Assembly (NCBI RefSeq): GCF_011386835.1
Contig: NC_088805.1
Coordinates: 15,062,836-15,126,835, forward strand
DNA from: Chrysemys picta bellii
Taxonomy: Eukaryota > Chordata > Testudines > Emydidae
DNA length: 64,000 bases
Direction: 5' to 3'
Of this stretch, positions 62,513 through 64,000 are shown in pieces (the stretch's first letter is position 1; each line of letters opens with the position of its first letter). The notes beneath the pieces are model-generated. The model was not told the DNA's origin, did no database searches, and saw only the letters and a list, made by a program, of their open reading frames with translations. The position numbers were made by a program, and so were the translations under genes.

Positions 62513-64000
62513 ACTACCCAGCGGGGCTCACTTACTTAACAACCTCCATGTCTCAAGTGCTCAGATGCGCTGTAAGGGCTCCCAGTGAAGGTGCCATTTA
62601 CTGCAAGGGGCAGCACTTCATTCATAAGGTTCTGGAAGAGCGAATGTGTCCATTGTCCAGCCTAGGGCAGCGTTTGGCTGCGATACAGTAAAGAAATGTC
62701 TTGTTGAGGCCGGAGATACAGTCCACAGGCCGGTGCCCCCCGCTGAGCAGAGCAACATGGATGGCACAAGTACTTCAGAGCCACCCAGTCACCATCACTT
62801 CAATCTGCCCTGGGATCAGCTTTAGCCAGAGGGTTTCCATCCAAGATGGGCTTGGGGGAGGCTCAAAGGGTTTGCCAAGTCACTTCGTCTGTGTTTGAGT
62901 TCTCAGTGCCTGAAAACCCTCTGCTGCGGGGATCTCCTATACACAAAAAATACAATCAAAATCAGGAACCATTTCCAAGTTCAAATCTATCCCATTCCCT
63001 CCCCAGCAGAGGATCATGGTTGTGATGTCCAAACTGCTTGCAGATCCTCTTTGAAATGTTACTGTTTAAAAAAAAAAATCACAAAAAACATGGAGAACAT
63101 GGTGGGAAGATGTGTCATGATGATCAGGGTTTATTTTGGGCAAAGCAATTTTGCTAAAGCAACTAAAGATTCACAGGGAAAGCAAATAGCCCCCATAGAC
63201 AAAACCACAAAGGGATTGGAGGGGAAAACTGGATATTCAGGGAAATTATTGTGCCTCCTTTGAAAGAAATAGTAGTTTTCATTCCACCCTCTTTATATAT
63301 TGATTTAAACACCTGAAATGTCCTTAAGACATCGGGTGCAATCTCAGATCTCTTTTTGTTCTGTCCTGCCTGCAGAGTGCTGAGGCTGAAATTGACAAAA
63401 CGTTCTCTAATAGCGGACTTGCTATTCATTTCATGTGTGGGACCTTCTTATACTCAGTGGAATCCCATGCCACATGTGAAATTGTGGCTTGGAAAGGGCC
63501 GACGTACAGCACATTCATCTCGAGGCATGGCACGACAGCAAGGAGAGCAGCAGGAGAGCTGTATGGCCCAATGTGGGAGTTGCTATAAGGATGCTTTGCT
63601 CCATCCATAAAAAGCAACAGCGGGTCCTGTGGCACCTTTGAGACTAACAGAAGTATTGGGAGCATAAGCTTCCAGTCCTTCCCATGGCCCCTTTCTTGCC
63701 CACGCTGGGCTGGCCCACTCACACATTCCACGTGCCAGGACTGAGCCGGGGGCTGGGGCGGCTTTGCTGTGGGTAGTGGTTCCCGTTGGAGCTGCAGCCC
63801 CCACCTGCCACCCCCTATTGCAGGCAGCAGCAGCAGGCATCTCAGCCATTCTCCCTGCTCACTGCAAGCTAGACCCTAGAGGAGATCCACTGCTGAGTGG
63901 GGGGTGGGGAGGAATGCAGAACCTTACTGTCCACAGCCTGGCTGGAGGAGGAGGGAGGAGACGAGAACCAATGTGACAGGGAGTTTTCCCCTTCCACCTG
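62513..64000. other. Terminal region without recognised genes
   Basis: About 1.5 kb with no supported gene. A partial copy of the GTGGCACCTTTGAGACTAAC repeat is at about 63607-63671. Confidence 0.6.

Noticed and set aside
1..64000. J segments, 12-bp-spacer RSS and constant exons
   Set aside because: Looked for FGGGT-type J motifs and GGTTTTTGT...CACTGTG signals by eye and found none, so the window is V cluster only.
1..64000. CRISPR arrays, operons, tRNA or rRNA genes
   Set aside because: The sequence is vertebrate; no direct-repeat/spacer array or RNA gene structure was seen.

Overview
The window is a stretch of vertebrate genomic DNA from the variable-gene part of an immunoglobulin lambda light-chain (IGL) locus. 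The host is most likely a turtle. Direct evidence for the locus is a series of two-exon V genes, all on the + strand. Each has a 46-bp leader exon beginning [16 protein letters not shown] or [16 protein letters not shown], a short GT-AG intron in phase 1, and a V exon with both framework cysteines. A recombination signal (RSS) with a 23-bp spacer follows each V exon, as expected for lambda V genes. No J segment, 12-bp-spacer RSS or constant exon was found, so the window lies wholly inside the V cluster. The turtle assignment is an inference from the repeats: CR1 LINE 3' ends with tandem TTCTTATG units, the GTGGCACCTTAGAGACTAAC repeat, MIR/CORE-type SINEs and TAGGGTGACCAGA hAT MITEs.

V genes. 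I count 16 V genes with an open V exon, plus two orphan leaders and three degenerate V pseudogenes. Eleven belong to class I (IGLV3-like; [18 protein letters not shown]). Five belong to class II (IGLV5/IGLV11-like, with the long CDR2 typified by [15 protein letters not shown]). Two of the five class II genes (V3, V8) share a destroyed splice acceptor, which leaves about 14 genes that look usable. Most class I promoters have a CCAAT box, an ATTTGCAT octamer and TTTAAG. One class I subgroup (called type A here: V1, V2, V7, V12) has the octamer inverted and carries a 143-bp hAT-type MITE just upstream of it. Class II promoters use a TATA box instead.

Layout. Unit 1 (1627-19832) and unit 2 (19833-43241) are a recent tandem duplication. 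Both have the order A-type V, class II V, orphan leader, class II V, C-type V, B-type V. Unit 2 has gained a 6.1-kb LTR retrotransposon (21387-27515) and lost several blocks at microhomologies. Unit 3 starts at 43242 but has lost about 2.45 kb including its first class II V; it continues to V13 (48105-48573). From there to the end the locus is older and more diverged: pseudogene 14, V15, V16, V17, pseudogene 18 split by a transposon, and leader remnant 19. Positions 1-1626 are the tail of a preceding unit whose V gene (V1) is a fusion of an A-type 5' half with a B-type 3' half.

The only long single-exon gene is the retrotransposon polyprotein (1,664 codons, minus strand). It has a SCAN-like capsid region, zinc knuckle, protease, integrase, reverse transcriptase and RNase H, with the integrase BEFORE the reverse transcriptase. 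That is the Gmr1-type domain order, unusual for Ty3/gypsy elements. Its two 420-bp LTRs look identical by eye and it has a 5-bp target-site duplication, so the insertion is very young. The matching sites in units 1 and 3 show the empty target.

Functionally the V genes are a reservoir for V-J joining. The hybrid gene, extended CDR3, shared defects and nested duplications show unequal crossing-over and/or gene conversion reshaping the repertoire.
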